64,000 bases of DNA from Flavobacterium reichenbachii (GCF_002217435.1 NZ_MUHF01000003.1:346310-410309), one strand, 5' to 3'; shown: positions 8,347 to 17,999, counted from the stretch's first letter. Numbers and translations are program-made. Notes: generated by a model not told the origin, from the sequence alone.

Positions 8347-11300
8347 ATGCGTAAACTTTCTTGGTTCTTTTTATTACAAATTATCCTTTTTTCGACCATA
8401 GTTTCGGCACAAAAATCAGCTATATATACTTACGATTTAAAGGATTTTGACAAAGCACTCGCTTTATACAATGATAAACAATATGCTTCTGCACAACATA
8501 TTTTTGAAGAAGTAAAAAATAAAACAGCAAACGAAGAAGTTAAGTCAGACTGTGCTTATTATATCGCCAATTGCGCCATTAGAACCAATCAGGCAAATGC
8601 AGATGATTTGATGGAAAGGTTTGTAGACGATTACCCTACAAGTACCAAACAAAACCAAGCCTACATTGAGGTTGCTCAATATTTCTTCGAACAGGGAAAT
8701 TATCCAAAAGCGCTGGAGTGGTTTGACAGAGTTGACGAAAGTTACATGAGCAAAACCGAATCTGATAAATTCAATTTTCAAAAAGGATACAGCTACTTTA
8801 ATGCTAAAAAGAAAAATGAAGCTACAACCTATTTTAATAAAGTTGTAAATTCTCCTGAATTTGGTTCGCAAGCCAAATATTATTTAGGATTTATGGCGTA
8901 TGAAGGTGATGATTACAAAGAAGCAACAAAATATTTTGATGAGGTTTCTGGCGAAGAAAAATACAAAGAAAAGCTGTCGTATTATCAGGCTGATATGAAT
9001 TTTAAGCTTGGAAATTTTCAAAAAGCAATTGATTTAGGGCAGAAAGCAATGGATAAATCAAACGCTCTGGAAAAATCTGAACTGAATAAAATTATCGGAG
9101 AGAGTTATTTCAATTTAAAACAATACGACAAAGCTATTCCTTTTTTGGAGCAGTATACAGGGAAAAAAGGGAAATGGAGCAATACCGATTTTTATCAGTT
9201 AGGGTATGCTTATTACGAACAGAAAAATTACGAAAAAGCAATTTCTCAATTCAATAAAATTATTGAAGGAAAAGATTTTGTGGCTCAAAATGCTTATTAT
9301 CATTTGGGGTTGAGTTATCTAAATACAGGCAAAAAACAAGAAGCTCTTAATGCTTTTAAAAATGCTTCTGAAATGGATTTTAATGCACAGATTCAGGAAG
9401 ATGCATCTTTAAATTATGCCAAAGTAAGTTACGATATAGGAAATGCATACCAGACAGTTCCGGGAATTTTGCTTGATTTCTTAAAAAAATACCCAAATAA
9501 TTCGAGCAGATCTGAGATCGAAAAATTGTTGGTTGACTCTTATATTTCGACTAAAAACTACAAAGAAGCTTTGGTTTTATTAGAAAAAAACAGAAATCCA
9601 GAAAACAAAGCAGCGTATCAAAAAGTGCTTTTTTACAGAGGTTTAGAATTGTATAATGAATCTAATTATACAGAGGCTTCAAAAATGTTTAAAAGTGCTA
9701 TCAGCGAACAAAAAACACCTGAGTTTACGGCACGTGCAACTTTCTGGAAAGCAGAGACAGAATATGTAACAGATGATTTTCAGAATGCTTTATTGAGTTA
9801 CAAACAATTTGCTGGTTTAGCTGCTGCAAAAACTACAGATGAATATAAAAACATCAATTATAATATTGGATATACGTATTTTAAATTGAAAGAATACGAC
9901 CAGGCTGCGAATTCATTTCAGGCGCAGATTGATAATGCTCCCGGCGATAAAGTTCGCCTAAATGATTCTTACCTTCGTTTAGGAGATTCTAGATTTGTAA
10001 ATTCTAAATATGCTCCGGCAATGGAAGCTTACGGAAAGGCAATGGCTTCAAATAGTGTTGATGCCGATTATGCACAGTTTCAAAAAGCGCTTTCATACGG
10101 TTTTATGTCCAAAAACGATCAGAAAATCAGCGAGCTGAATAATTTTCTTAAAATGTATAAGAAATCAGAATATCGTGATGATGTTTTATATGAATTAGGA
10201 AATACTTACGTGGCAGATAAAAAGAATGATCTGGCGCTAAAAACGTACGATCAGCTTATTTCAGAATATAAAAATGGTTCATTTACTTCAAAATCTATTT
10301 TAAAACAAGGTTTGATTTATTATAATTCCGATCGTGACGAACAGGCTTTGACAAAATTCAAAAAAGTTGCAGCCGAGTTTCCAAAAACGCCTGAAGCTCT
10401 GGAAGCCGTTTCGACAGCAAGATTAATTTATGTTGATTCTGGAAAAGTAGATGAATATGCAACTTGGGTTCGAACTTTAGATTTTGTTTCGGTAACCGAT
10501 GCAGAATTAGATAACGATACTTATAACGCTGCTTTTAAACAATACAGTCAAAACAACAGTAAAGCTGCAATTACAGGTTTTTCTGGTTATGTGAGCAAAT
10601 TTTCATCTGGATTACATTCGCTTGAAAGTAATTTTTATTTAGCTCAATTGTATTACGCAGAAGGTTCTGAAACAAAAGCGGCTGCAAATTATGAATATGT
10701 AATCAGCCAGCCGAGAAGTGAGTTTACAGAGCAGTCGTTGTCAAGATTAGCTCAGATTTTCCTAAAAGCTAAAAATTGCGATAAATCGGTTCCGGTTTTA
10801 ACCCGATTAGAAGACGAAGCAGATTCTCCTCAAAATAAAACTTTTGCGCAGTCTAATTTGATGAAATGTTACTATGATAAAAAAGATTATAACAATTCTG
10901 TAATCTATGCAGACAAAGTATTGCAAAATCCTAAAGCAGATGCAAATGTAAAATCTGATGCGCAGATTATTGTAGCGCGCGCAGCAATGCAGACTGGAGA
11001 TGAGGATAAGGCAAAACAAGCTTATGCCAAATTATCTACAACATCTAAAGGCGAATTGGCAGCAGAAGCACTTTATTACGATGCTTATTTTAAAACTAAA
11101 GAAGGCAAATTTGATGCATCAAATGTTTCGGTTCAGAAACTGGCCAAAAACTACTCTGCGTATAAATATTACGGAGCAAAAAGTTTGGTTTTAATGGCCA
11201 AAAACTTTTACGGGTTAAAAGACAGCTATCAGGCAACTTATATTTTAGATAACGTAATTAACAATTTTACAGATTATCCAGATGTGGTTGAAGAGGCTAA

Positions 11301-11361
11301 AAGAGAATTAAGCGCTATTAAATTAGAAGAGTCAAAAACAAATTCATCGATTAATAAATAA
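8347..11361 (+). CDS. large secreted tetratricopeptide-repeat protein
   Basis: 1004 residues with a signal peptide (about 1-21, ending FSTIVSA-Q). The rest is alpha-helical with many TPR units recognisable by A..YF..G.Y..A...F patterns, for example YFEQGNYPKALEWFDRV, YAYYEQKNYEKAISQFNKI and YTYFKLKEYDQAANSFQA. Probably periplasmic or outer-membrane associated, a protein-protein scaffold. Upstream lie the divergent ftsE and a TAAATTTG box. Downstream, beyond phzF, is a TonB-receptor-like barrel; a functional pairing of the TPR protein and that barrel is plausible, with phzF inserted between them. Specific function unknown. Confidence 0.85.
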   Translation: MRKLSWFFLLQIILFSTIVSAQKSAIYTYDLKDFDKALALYNDKQYASAQHIFEEVKNKTANEEVKSDCAYYIANCAIRTNQANADDLMERFVDDYPTSTKQNQAYIEVAQYFFEQGNYPKALEWFDRVDESYMSKTESDKFNFQKGYSYFNAKKKNEATTYFNKVVNSPEFGSQAKYYLGFMAYEGDDYKEATKYFDEVSGEEKYKEKLSYYQADMNFKLGNFQKAIDLGQKAMDKSNALEKSELNKIIGESYFNLKQYDKAIPFLEQYTGKKGKWSNTDFYQLGYAYYEQKNYEKAISQFNKIIEGKDFVAQNAYYHLGLSYLNTGKKQEALNAFKNASEMDFNAQIQEDASLNYAKVSYDIGNAYQTVPGILLDFLKKYPNNSSRSEIEKLLVDSYISTKNYKEALVLLEKNRNPENKAAYQKVLFYRGLELYNESNYTEASKMFKSAISEQKTPEFTARATFWKAETEYVTDDFQNALLSYKQFAGLAAAKTTDEYKNINYNIGYTYFKLKEYDQAANSFQAQIDNAPGDKVRLNDSYLRLGDSRFVNSKYAPAMEAYGKAMASNSVDADYAQFQKALSYGFMSKNDQKISELNNFLKMYKKSEYRDDVLYELGNTYVADKKNDLALKTYDQLISEYKNGSFTSKSILKQGLIYYNSDRDEQALTKFKKVAAEFPKTPEALEAVSTARLIYVDSGKVDEYATWVRTLDFVSVTDAELDNDTYNAAFKQYSQNNSKAAITGFSGYVSKFSSGLHSLESNFYLAQLYYAEGSETKAAANYEYVISQPRSEFTEQSLSRLAQIFLKAKNCDKSVPVLTRLEDEADSPQNKTFAQSNLMKCYYDKKDYNNSVIYADKVLQNPKADANVKSDAQIIVARAAMQTGDEDKAKQAYAKLSTTSKGELAAEALYYDAYFKTKEGKFDASNVSVQKLAKNYSAYKYYGAKSLVLMAKNFYGLKDSYQATYILDNVINNFTDYPDVVEEAKRELSAIKLEESKTNSSINK

Positions 11362-11490
11362 GAAGAAAGAAGTAAGAAGAAAGATTAGAAAATAAAGAGA
11401 ATAGAATAAAGAGAGAACAATAAAGAGAAAAGAGAAAAGACTTCTCGGTACTCTTTCTTCTTGGTTCTTTTCTCTATTTTCTCAAGAAAA
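11362..11490. repeat. purine-rich / pyrimidine-rich imperfect inverted repeat
   Basis: About 80 bases of nearly pure purine (units like AGAGAAAAGAGAAAAG) are followed from 11441 by about 44 bases of nearly pure pyrimidine (CTCTTTCTTCTTGGTTC, TTTTCTCTATTTTCTC), so the two halves can pair imperfectly. It fills the TPR-phzF gap. A similar element fills the gap after phzF. Confidence 0.6.
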
Positions 11491-11500
11491 AAAGAAAGAA

Positions 11501-12364
11501 ATGAGTTTACCTTTTTATATAGTTGATGTTTTTGCTGATAGAAAATATGCTGGAAATCAGCTGGCAGTTTTTTTAGATGCTGAGAATTTGAGTTCGGAAG
11601 AAATGCAGCAAATTGCCCGCGAAATTAACTTCGCAGAAAGCACATTTGTAACCAAATTGGATAGAGAAAATAATAAAGCGGAGATTAAAATTTTTACTCC
11701 GGCGCAAGAGATGCAGTTTGCGGGACATCCGATAATTGGAACATCTTGGGTTTTGATGAATAAGATATTTGAAAATTCGCCAAGCGAAATTAAACTTACA
11801 GTTCCGATTGGAGGAATTCCAATTGATAAAACAGAAGATTTGATTTGGCTGAAAGCCGCACAGCCAAAATTTTGGGATGTTTTTTCGAAAGAAGATTTTA
11901 CACTTTTTAGTAATTTGAAAGTCAGTGATTTTGAAAATCAATTTCCAATTCAGGAAGTAACAACCGGAAGTGCTTTTGTAATGGTTGGATTAAGTAGTAA
12001 AAGAGCTTTGGAGAATTTGGTTTTAGATAAAGATAAGGCCGATAAATGGATGAGGGAGCATTGTAAAACTGATCATAGAGGCTTATATTTTTATTATCTG
12101 GAAGATTCAAAACTGTTTAGCAGAATGCTTTGTATCGAACACAATCAATTGGTAGAAGATGCAGCGACAGGAAGTGCAAGTACTTGTCTTCAGGCTTTTC
12201 TGCTAAAATATCATAAACCTGAGTTTGAAATAATTAATTATCAGGGAGATTATATAGGTCGTCCGTCTCAAATTTATTTTAAAGGTAAATTAGCTGACGA
12301 TCAATTTGATATTAAAATTGGAGGAAAAGCTCAATTTGTCGCAAAAGGAGAATGGGAAGCATAA
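11501..12364 (+). CDS. PhzF family isomerase/epimerase-like protein
   Basis: 287 residues of the PhzF/diaminopimelate-epimerase-like fold. Start region YIVDVFADRKYAGNQLAVF, catalytic Glu in the block NFAESTFV (residues 44-51), FAGHPIIGTSWVL in the first half and the second-domain signature EDAATGSASTCLQAFLL. Phenazine genes are absent, so it is the widespread stand-alone type with an unknown isomerase substrate. It is flanked on both sides by the same kind of low-complexity repeat, which suggests insertion between the TPR and barrel genes. Confidence 0.87.
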   Translation: MSLPFYIVDVFADRKYAGNQLAVFLDAENLSSEEMQQIAREINFAESTFVTKLDRENNKAEIKIFTPAQEMQFAGHPIIGTSWVLMNKIFENSPSEIKLTVPIGGIPIDKTEDLIWLKAAQPKFWDVFSKEDFTLFSNLKVSDFENQFPIQEVTTGSAFVMVGLSSKRALENLVLDKDKADKWMREHCKTDHRGLYFYYLEDSKLFSRMLCIEHNQLVEDAATGSASTCLQAFLLKYHKPEFEIINYQGDYIGRPSQIYFKGKLADDQFDIKIGGKAQFVAKGEWEA

Positions 12365-12509
12365 AACAGAACAAAGAAAATAGAAAATAGAACAAAGAAT
12401 ATAGATTTTTAAAATATAGAAACAGAACAAGAGGTTGAATTTAAGAATTAAGAAATAGTATTCGTCTATGCTCTATATTCTTTTCTCTATACTCTTAAAA
12501 AGAATAAAT
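12365..12509. repeat. low-complexity AGAACAAAGAAAATAG / TCTTTTCTCTATACTC repeat
   Basis: The phzF to barrel-gene gap begins purine-rich (AACAGAACAAAGAAAATAG, repeated) and ends pyrimidine-rich (CTCTATATTCTTTTCTCTAT), mirroring the element at 11362-11490. It has the same composition and polarity as that element, with imperfect pairing between the halves. Confidence 0.5.
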
Positions 12510-14261
12510 ATGAAATTAAATTGCCGAAATAAAATCATCGTCTTACTAGTATTATTTGTTTGCCAGCTTTCATTTTCACAGAAGAAAGATGAAACGATTG
12601 GGACAGAAACGGTAAATGTAGTAAAACCTTATTCGCCAACTATTTCTGATGCTTTTAAAGTAAAAGAAATGCCATCACTTGACGATACTGGAAACCAGCC
12701 AAAAGAAACCATAAAATATAGTATTTTGTCTGTTCCTGTAGCATCGACTTTTACGCCTTCTAAAGGAAAGGCAGAAGGTGTAGAAAAATCTAAAAAAGAA
12801 AGATTGTTTACTAACTATGCAACAGTTGGAGTTGGTAATTACAGCACGCTGAATGCAGAACTATTTGTAACGCAAGATTTAGGAAATAACGATTATGTAG
12901 CTGGAATGTTTCGCCATCATTCCTCGCAGGGAGGAATTAAAGATGTAGAATTAAACGATGAATTTTATGATACCGCATTAAATGTAGGTTATGGTGTAAA
13001 CAGTCGTGATATTACATGGAATATAGATTTGGGATATCAAAATCAAATATATAACTGGTACGGTCTTCCGGCAGAATTTGGAGCAACAATTCCGGACCAG
13101 CGTTTTGATTTAGTTAGAGGAATTAATCCTAATCACTCTTATAACACAATTACTGCGGGCGGAAACATTGAGTTTACGGAAAGTATTTTTAATAAAATTG
13201 CGGCAAAATTCACCCACTTTTCAGACAGTTTTTCTTCGTCAGAAAATCGTTTTTATCTAAAACCAACTTTTAAAGTTGATGTTATGGAGCAATCCATCAA
13301 TACCAATGTTATTGTAGATCACGTAAGCGGTTCTTTTGAAAATAATTATGCACACGATAATCTGGCACCTGTTAAATACGGTTATACAAATGTGGGCATT
13401 GAGCCAAGTTTTGTGATTAATGAAAATGACTGGACATTAGAATTAGGAGCTGGTTTATTCTACAGTGGAGGTTCTGAAAACGGCAGCAACAAATTTTATA
13501 TTTATCCAAAAGTAAACGCTTCTTATAAATTGGTCGGCGACTTAATGATTTTCTATACGGGAGTAAACGGAAGCATAAATCAAAATTCTTATGCTGATCT
13601 GGTAACAGAAAATCCATTTTTATCACCGACACTAAATATCAGGCCAACCAATAATCAATACACGGTTTTTGCTGGTTTGAAAGGGAAATTGGCTAATAAT
13701 GTAAATTATAATCTGACGGGTTCTTATCTAAACGAAAAAGATAAAGCTCTGTTTAAAAGTAATGATTATACAGAAGATGCTTCGAATGAAAATTATGCTT
13801 TTGGAAACTCATTTGGAGTTGTTTATCAGGATATCAGAACGTTTCGTTTTTATGGAGAGTTAAAAGCTGATTTTTCTCAAAACGTAACTTTCGGAATCAA
13901 TGGAACTTTTAACAGCTACAAAACAGATGGAGCTTTAGAAGCTTGGAATTTACCCACTATAAAACTAAGTTCAACTTTGGATGTTAATATCACCAAACAA
14001 TGGTATGCAGGTTTAAATGTGTTTTATGTAGGAGAACGAAAAGATATGCAGTTGAATACCTCGATTGTAACAAATGCGGCTCCAATAACATTAAAAAGCT
14101 ATTTTGATGCCAATGCTCATTTAGGATATAAATTCAGCGAGCGTCTGACTTTTTTCTTGAAACTTAATAATATAGGAAATCAAGCCTACGAAAAATGGCT
14201 TAATTATCCTGTACAAGGATTTCAGGTGCTGGGCGGTGCAAATTATAAATTTGATTTTTAG
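12510..14261 (+). CDS. TonB-dependent receptor-like outer-membrane beta-barrel protein
   Basis: 583 residues from the ATG at 12510, which begins a good signal peptide (MKLNCRNKIIVLLVLFVCQLS-FS). An upstream in-frame start at 12468 would lie in repeat DNA. After a short segment (ETVNVVKPYSPTISDAFKVKE) the chain is a run of amphipathic beta strands ending in the C-terminal ANYKFDF typical of outer-membrane barrels. The canonical plug domain looks missing or very short, so transport by the usual TonB mechanism is uncertain. Probably works with the TPR protein encoded upstream; substrate unknown. Confidence 0.72.
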   Translation: MKLNCRNKIIVLLVLFVCQLSFSQKKDETIGTETVNVVKPYSPTISDAFKVKEMPSLDDTGNQPKETIKYSILSVPVASTFTPSKGKAEGVEKSKKERLFTNYATVGVGNYSTLNAELFVTQDLGNNDYVAGMFRHHSSQGGIKDVELNDEFYDTALNVGYGVNSRDITWNIDLGYQNQIYNWYGLPAEFGATIPDQRFDLVRGINPNHSYNTITAGGNIEFTESIFNKIAAKFTHFSDSFSSSENRFYLKPTFKVDVMEQSINTNVIVDHVSGSFENNYAHDNLAPVKYGYTNVGIEPSFVINENDWTLELGAGLFYSGGSENGSNKFYIYPKVNASYKLVGDLMIFYTGVNGSINQNSYADLVTENPFLSPTLNIRPTNNQYTVFAGLKGKLANNVNYNLTGSYLNEKDKALFKSNDYTEDASNENYAFGNSFGVVYQDIRTFRFYGELKADFSQNVTFGINGTFNSYKTDGALEAWNLPTIKLSSTLDVNITKQWYAGLNVFYVGERKDMQLNTSIVTNAAPITLKSYFDANAHLGYKFSERLTFFLKLNNIGNQAYEKWLNYPVQGFQVLGGANYKFDF

Positions 14262-14279
14262 ATATTGCCGGAAAGATAA

Positions 14280-14318
14280 TAAGGCACAAAGATATTTTTA
14301 AATAAATGTGCCTTTTTT
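14280..14318 (+). terminator. terminator after the barrel gene
   Basis: AAGGCACA (about 14281-14288) pairs with TGTGCCTT, followed by a run of eight T residues; intrinsic terminator of the transcript ending at 14261. Confidence 0.65.
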
Positions 14319-14321
14319 TTC

Positions 14322-14378
14322 AGCCATGAACTCATGAATTTTTGGAGTAGATTCGTGAATTCATGGCTAATTTTTTTT
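14322..14378. repeat. near-perfect inverted repeat AGCCATGAA...TTCATGGCT
   Basis: AGCCATGAACTCATGAAT pairs with ATTCGTGAATTCATGGCT over 18 bases with two mismatches, and a T-run follows. It lies just behind the first hairpin and could be a second terminator or a member of the dispersed family with TTCGTGAATTCATGG-type sequence. Confidence 0.5.
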
Positions 14379-14389
14379 AAATAAGAAAA

Positions 14390-14413
14390 TACCTTTGCAC
14401 CTTTGTAACTTTG
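14390..14413 (+). promoter_or_regulatory. two overlapping -7 boxes upstream of the GreA-like gene
   Basis: TACCTTTG (14390-14397) and TAACTTTG (14406-14413) both match TAnnTTTG and end 20-36 bases before the ATG at 14433. A -33 TTG at the right distance is not evident. Confidence 0.5.
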
Positions 14414-14432
14414 CACATCAGAACCTAAAAAA

Positions 14433-14882
14433 ATGACTTTTAAAGAAAAAATATATACACATTATAATCAAATGGTTCAAGACCGAATGGATGTTTTTAG
14501 AGACATGATTTCTAACTTGACCGAAGATTCTAAAAACGATGCCAAAGGTTCTGCAGGTGACAAACACGAAACGGCTTTGTCAATGATGCATATCGAGCAG
14601 GAAAAATTAACCAATAAGCTCAAAGAAGCAATCGAGCATAAAGGGATTTTGGATAAAATTGATCCATTTAAAGTAACAGAAAATATAGTTTTGGGAAGTT
14701 TGGTAAAAGCCAACGGAATTTATTTATATGTGAGTGTTGCGCTTCCTAAAATTGCTATTGACGGAATCAATGTTATCGCACTTTCACCTCAGTCTCCACT
14801 TGGAGCGCATTTAATGGGAAATAAAGCTGGGTTTAAATTTGAGATTAACAAAACGCATTACACGATTGAAAGTGTTGAATAG
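14433..14882 (+). CDS. GreA/GreB C-terminal domain-like protein
   Basis: 149 residues. The C-terminal part has SPQSPLGAHLMGNKAGFKFEI (about 117-137), close to the SPLGkALlGkkvGD block of the FKBP-like domain of GreA/GreB transcript-cleavage factors. The N-terminal ~70 residues are helical (KEKIYTHYNQMVQDRMDVF) but lack a recognisable Gre coiled coil with its acidic tip. Probably binds RNA polymerase in the secondary channel, like Rnk-type Gre relatives. My recollection is that database entries of this family in Flavobacterium are often labelled 3-oxoacyl-ACP synthase, which the sequence does not support. Confidence 0.65.
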   Translation: MTFKEKIYTHYNQMVQDRMDVFRDMISNLTEDSKNDAKGSAGDKHETALSMMHIEQEKLTNKLKEAIEHKGILDKIDPFKVTENIVLGSLVKANGIYLYVSVALPKIAIDGINVIALSPQSPLGAHLMGNKAGFKFEINKTHYTIESVE

Positions 14883-14924
14883 TCTGCGTCCATTTTTATT
14901 ATTTTAGCAGGAAATAAATTAAAA

Positions 14925-15911
14925 ATGAAAAATATCTTTTTTTTGATAGTATGTTTTATATATGCTGGTTTAAATGCCCAAACAATTAATTTAGAAGCTA
15001 AAGCTATAGAATTGGGAGTAGACAGAATAAGTAAAATTGGCAGTACCAAAATTTATAGACTAAATAAAAATGAGTTATACGGGTTTGCTGATGAGAATTT
15101 TTCAATTATAATTCCTTGTGAAAATGATTATAATGAGTTTGTAGGGAATCATTATTTAAGAATAAGAAATTCAAATGGTAAGTATTCACTTTTTGATATG
15201 TCTCTAAAAAAGTATGTTCAAAAGGATAAACATTATATTTCAATAATTTATACCATTACAACAGGAAATACAGCCAAAAGCTATTTTTCAAGTTCTAACT
15301 TAGTAGAAGATGATACCATAATATATGATCTCGAAGGAAAAACTATAGCAAATATAAAAGATTATAGCATTTCAATGCATGGAGGAAACGAATACGGTAT
15401 TATTATGTTAGAAAATGGAAATGGATCTAACTTTAAAATGCTTAATGAGTTTGGAAAAGAAATTGCTTCATTTGATTATATATATTGTCCATACAAAGAT
15501 CGCGACTATTTTTATGTTAGAAAAGACAGCAATATTTATACAAATCCCAGTCGCAAATATGGTATTATAAATCATGAAGGAAAAGAACTTTTAAAGCTTA
15601 ATCATGATAAAATTACTTTTCAGGAAGAGTCTATAATTATTACATTAAAAGATAAAATCACTGTTTTGGATCGCAATTTAAAACTCAAATTTAATTTAGA
15701 AAATGCAATTAATGCAGATGGAGTTAGAGGAAATACTTTTCTGGCTCAATATCCCAATAATAAATGGAAAGTGATCGATGCAGATGGGAGAACGCTCTTT
15801 AAAGTTGAGGCAAAAAAAGTGGAATCCTATCCGAATAATTTGTTTAAGGTCGAGAACCAAAATACCAGCTACTTCGTTAACATGGAAGGAAAAACTGTTT
15901 CAGCTGAGTAA
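14925..15911 (+). CDS. secreted WG-repeat-like protein
   Basis: 328 residues with a signal peptide (MKNIFFLIVCFIYAGLNA-Q). The body holds degenerate repeats of the WG type, e.g. LYGFADENFSIIIPCENDY, KYGIINHEGKELLKLNHDK and KWKVIDADGRTLFKVEAKK, each with a beta-hairpin 'x-G-x-x-D/N-x-x-G-x' core. Such repeats form extracytoplasmic propeller-like or solenoid structures of unknown binding role. It stands 43 bases after the GreA-like gene and could share its transcript. Confidence 0.65.
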   Translation: MKNIFFLIVCFIYAGLNAQTINLEAKAIELGVDRISKIGSTKIYRLNKNELYGFADENFSIIIPCENDYNEFVGNHYLRIRNSNGKYSLFDMSLKKYVQKDKHYISIIYTITTGNTAKSYFSSSNLVEDDTIIYDLEGKTIANIKDYSISMHGGNEYGIIMLENGNGSNFKMLNEFGKEIASFDYIYCPYKDRDYFYVRKDSNIYTNPSRKYGIINHEGKELLKLNHDKITFQEESIIITLKDKITVLDRNLKLKFNLENAINADGVRGNTFLAQYPNNKWKVIDADGRTLFKVEAKKVESYPNNLFKVENQNTSYFVNMEGKTVSAE

Positions 15912-16208
15912 ACAATAATTTTTGAATAGCTTTTATTGTTCTCTTTCGTAATCTTTCAACGAATCTGAAAAATCTGTAATTTTAATTCAAAGATCTGTTT
16001 GAAACCTTGTATTTTACGCTTTTATTAAGCCCATAATTAAAATTTTCAAGTTCAAGGCTTTTTTTTATATTAAAATTTTACATTTTATATGTAAAAATGA
16101 ACTTATGGTTTTAAATTATAACTGAAATCGTCTTTTGTGTTTTTCAATTATAACCATTACCGCATCTTTGCCTTATCAAAATAAAAATTATAATAAAAAT
16201 ATAGAATT
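15912..16208. other. gene-free stretch before asnB
   Basis: 297 bases, very AT-rich. A weak terminator candidate (AAGCC at about 16029 pairing with GGCTT near 16060, followed by seven or more T) may end the WG-repeat transcript. Near the downstream end CATCTTTG (16163-16170) resembles a -7 box but deviates at the first base. Nothing else was recognised. Confidence 0.4.
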
Positions 16209-17885
16209 ATGTGTGGAATCGTATGTGCCTTTGATCTAAAACAAAAAGCCGAAACCTTAAGACCTCAAGTATTAGAAATGTCTAAAATCATTCGCCACCG
16301 CGGACCAGACTGGAGCGGAATTTACAGTAATGAAAAAGCAATTCTTTCTCACGAGCGTTTGGCAATTGTAGATCCAGCGTCAGGAAAACAACCTTTATTT
16401 ACAGAAGATAAAAAATTGGTTCTGGCTGCAAACGGTGAAATTTATAACCACAGAGAATTGCGTAAACAATTTGAAGGAAAATATAACTTTCAGACCGAAA
16501 GTGACTGCGAAGTAATTTTGGCATTATATAAAGAAAAAGGACCTCATTTTGTTGATGAAATGAACGGAATCTTCGGATTTGCAATTTATGATGTAGAGAA
16601 AGACGAGTATTTTATTGCTCGTGACCATATGGGAATTATTCCATTATATATTGGATGGGATCAGCACGGAACTTTTTACGTAGCGTCTGAATTAAAAGCT
16701 TTGGAAGGATATTGTACAAAGATTCAATTGTTTCCTCCGGGACATTATATGACAAGTAAAGATGGTGAATTTGTGCAATGGTACAAAAGAGACTGGACAG
16801 AATTTGATGCTGTAAAAGACAACGAAACCAGTATTTCGGAAATCAAAAAAGCACTTGAAGCTGCAGTTCACAGACAGTTAATGAGTGATGTTCCTTATGG
16901 AGTTTTACTTTCTGGAGGTTTAGATTCGTCTATTACTTCTGCAGTGGCCAAAAAATTTGCTCAAAAACGTATTGAGTCAGACGATACTACAGATGCCTGG
17001 TATCCGCAATTGCACTCTTTTTCAGTAGGACTTGACGGTTCTCCTGATTTGGCAGCGGCTCAGGTTGTTGCGAAACATATCGGAACAATTCACCACGAAA
17101 TTAAATTTACAATCCAAGAAGGTTTAGATGCTGTTCGCGATGTAATTTATAACCTTGAAACATACGATGTAACTACAGTAAGAGCTTCGACTCCAATGTG
17201 GTTAATGGCTAGAGTTATCAAATCAATGGGAATCAAAATGGTTCTTTCAGGAGAAGGCGCAGATGAGTTATTTGGAGGATATTTATATTTCCATAAAGCA
17301 CCAAACGCAAGAGAATTTCACGAAGAAAACGTTCGTAAATTAGGTAAACTTCATATGTACGACTGTTTACGTGCAAACAAAAGTTTGGCAGCTTGGGGAA
17401 TTGAAGGCCGTGTCCCTTTTTTAGATAAAGAATTTATGGATGTTGCAATGCGCATCAACCCACAAGATAAAATGATCAACAAAGAACATCCAATGGAAAA
17501 ATGGGTGGTTCGTAAAGCTTTTGAAGATATGCTTCCGGAAAGTGTTGCCTGGAGACAGAAAGAACAATTTTCTGATGGAGTAGGATACAGCTGGATTGAT
17601 ACTTTGAAAGAAGTGGTAGGAAGAGAAGTTTCTGACGAACAATTGGCAAACGCTAAATATAAATTCCCGCTTCAAACCCCAACTTCAAAAGAAGAATATT
17701 ATTATCGTTCTATTTTTGCAGAACATTTCCCTAGTGATGCAGCAGCTTTATGCGTGCCTCAGGAAGCAAGTGTTGCCTGCAGTACAAAAATCGCTTTGGA
17801 GTGGGATGAAGCTTTTAAAAACATGAATGATCCTTCTGGAAGAGCCGTTGCGAGTGTTCATGACGACGCTTACGCTAAAGCATAA
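16209..17885 (+). CDS. asnB: asparagine synthase (glutamine-hydrolysing) AsnB
   Basis: 558 residues. The N-terminal Ntn glutaminase domain is complete: Cys2 nucleophile (MCGIV), Arg50 in HERLAIVD, Asn75 and Glu77 in NGEIYNH, Asp99 in SDCE. The synthetase domain has the pyrophosphate loop SGGLDSS (235-241) and LSGEGADELFGGY. It makes asparagine from aspartate, glutamine and ATP in the cytoplasm. A strong terminator follows, and a paralogue with a damaged glutaminase site is next. Confidence 0.95.
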   Translation: MCGIVCAFDLKQKAETLRPQVLEMSKIIRHRGPDWSGIYSNEKAILSHERLAIVDPASGKQPLFTEDKKLVLAANGEIYNHRELRKQFEGKYNFQTESDCEVILALYKEKGPHFVDEMNGIFGFAIYDVEKDEYFIARDHMGIIPLYIGWDQHGTFYVASELKALEGYCTKIQLFPPGHYMTSKDGEFVQWYKRDWTEFDAVKDNETSISEIKKALEAAVHRQLMSDVPYGVLLSGGLDSSITSAVAKKFAQKRIESDDTTDAWYPQLHSFSVGLDGSPDLAAAQVVAKHIGTIHHEIKFTIQEGLDAVRDVIYNLETYDVTTVRASTPMWLMARVIKSMGIKMVLSGEGADELFGGYLYFHKAPNAREFHEENVRKLGKLHMYDCLRANKSLAAWGIEGRVPFLDKEFMDVAMRINPQDKMINKEHPMEKWVVRKAFEDMLPESVAWRQKEQFSDGVGYSWIDTLKEVVGREVSDEQLANAKYKFPLQTPTSKEEYYYRSIFAEHFPSDAAALCVPQEASVACSTKIALEWDEAFKNMNDPSGRAVASVHDDAYAKA

Positions 17886-17922
17886 CAGTGAATTATTAGA
17901 ATTAGTATATATTTATTTTTAG

Positions 17923-17951
17923 AAAAACGTTCTCTCTTGAGAACGTTTTTT
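17923..17951 (+). terminator. terminator after asnB
   Basis: Stem AAAAACGTTCTC (17923-17934), 4-base loop, GAGAACGTTTTT (17939-17950): perfect 12-bp hairpin ending in T residues. Confidence 0.85.
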
Positions 17952-17999
17952 GTGTCTTAAATTGTTAAATTCTATTATTTCAATTACTTAAAAAGTTTT

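Noticed and set aside
11573..11941. 122-codon minus-strand frame within phzF
   Set aside because: Antisense of conserved PhzF sequence; amino acid composition is not protein-like.
16029..16066. AAGCC/GGCTT with a T-run as a firm terminator
   Set aside because: The stem is only five bases with a loop of more than 20; listed only as a weak possibility.
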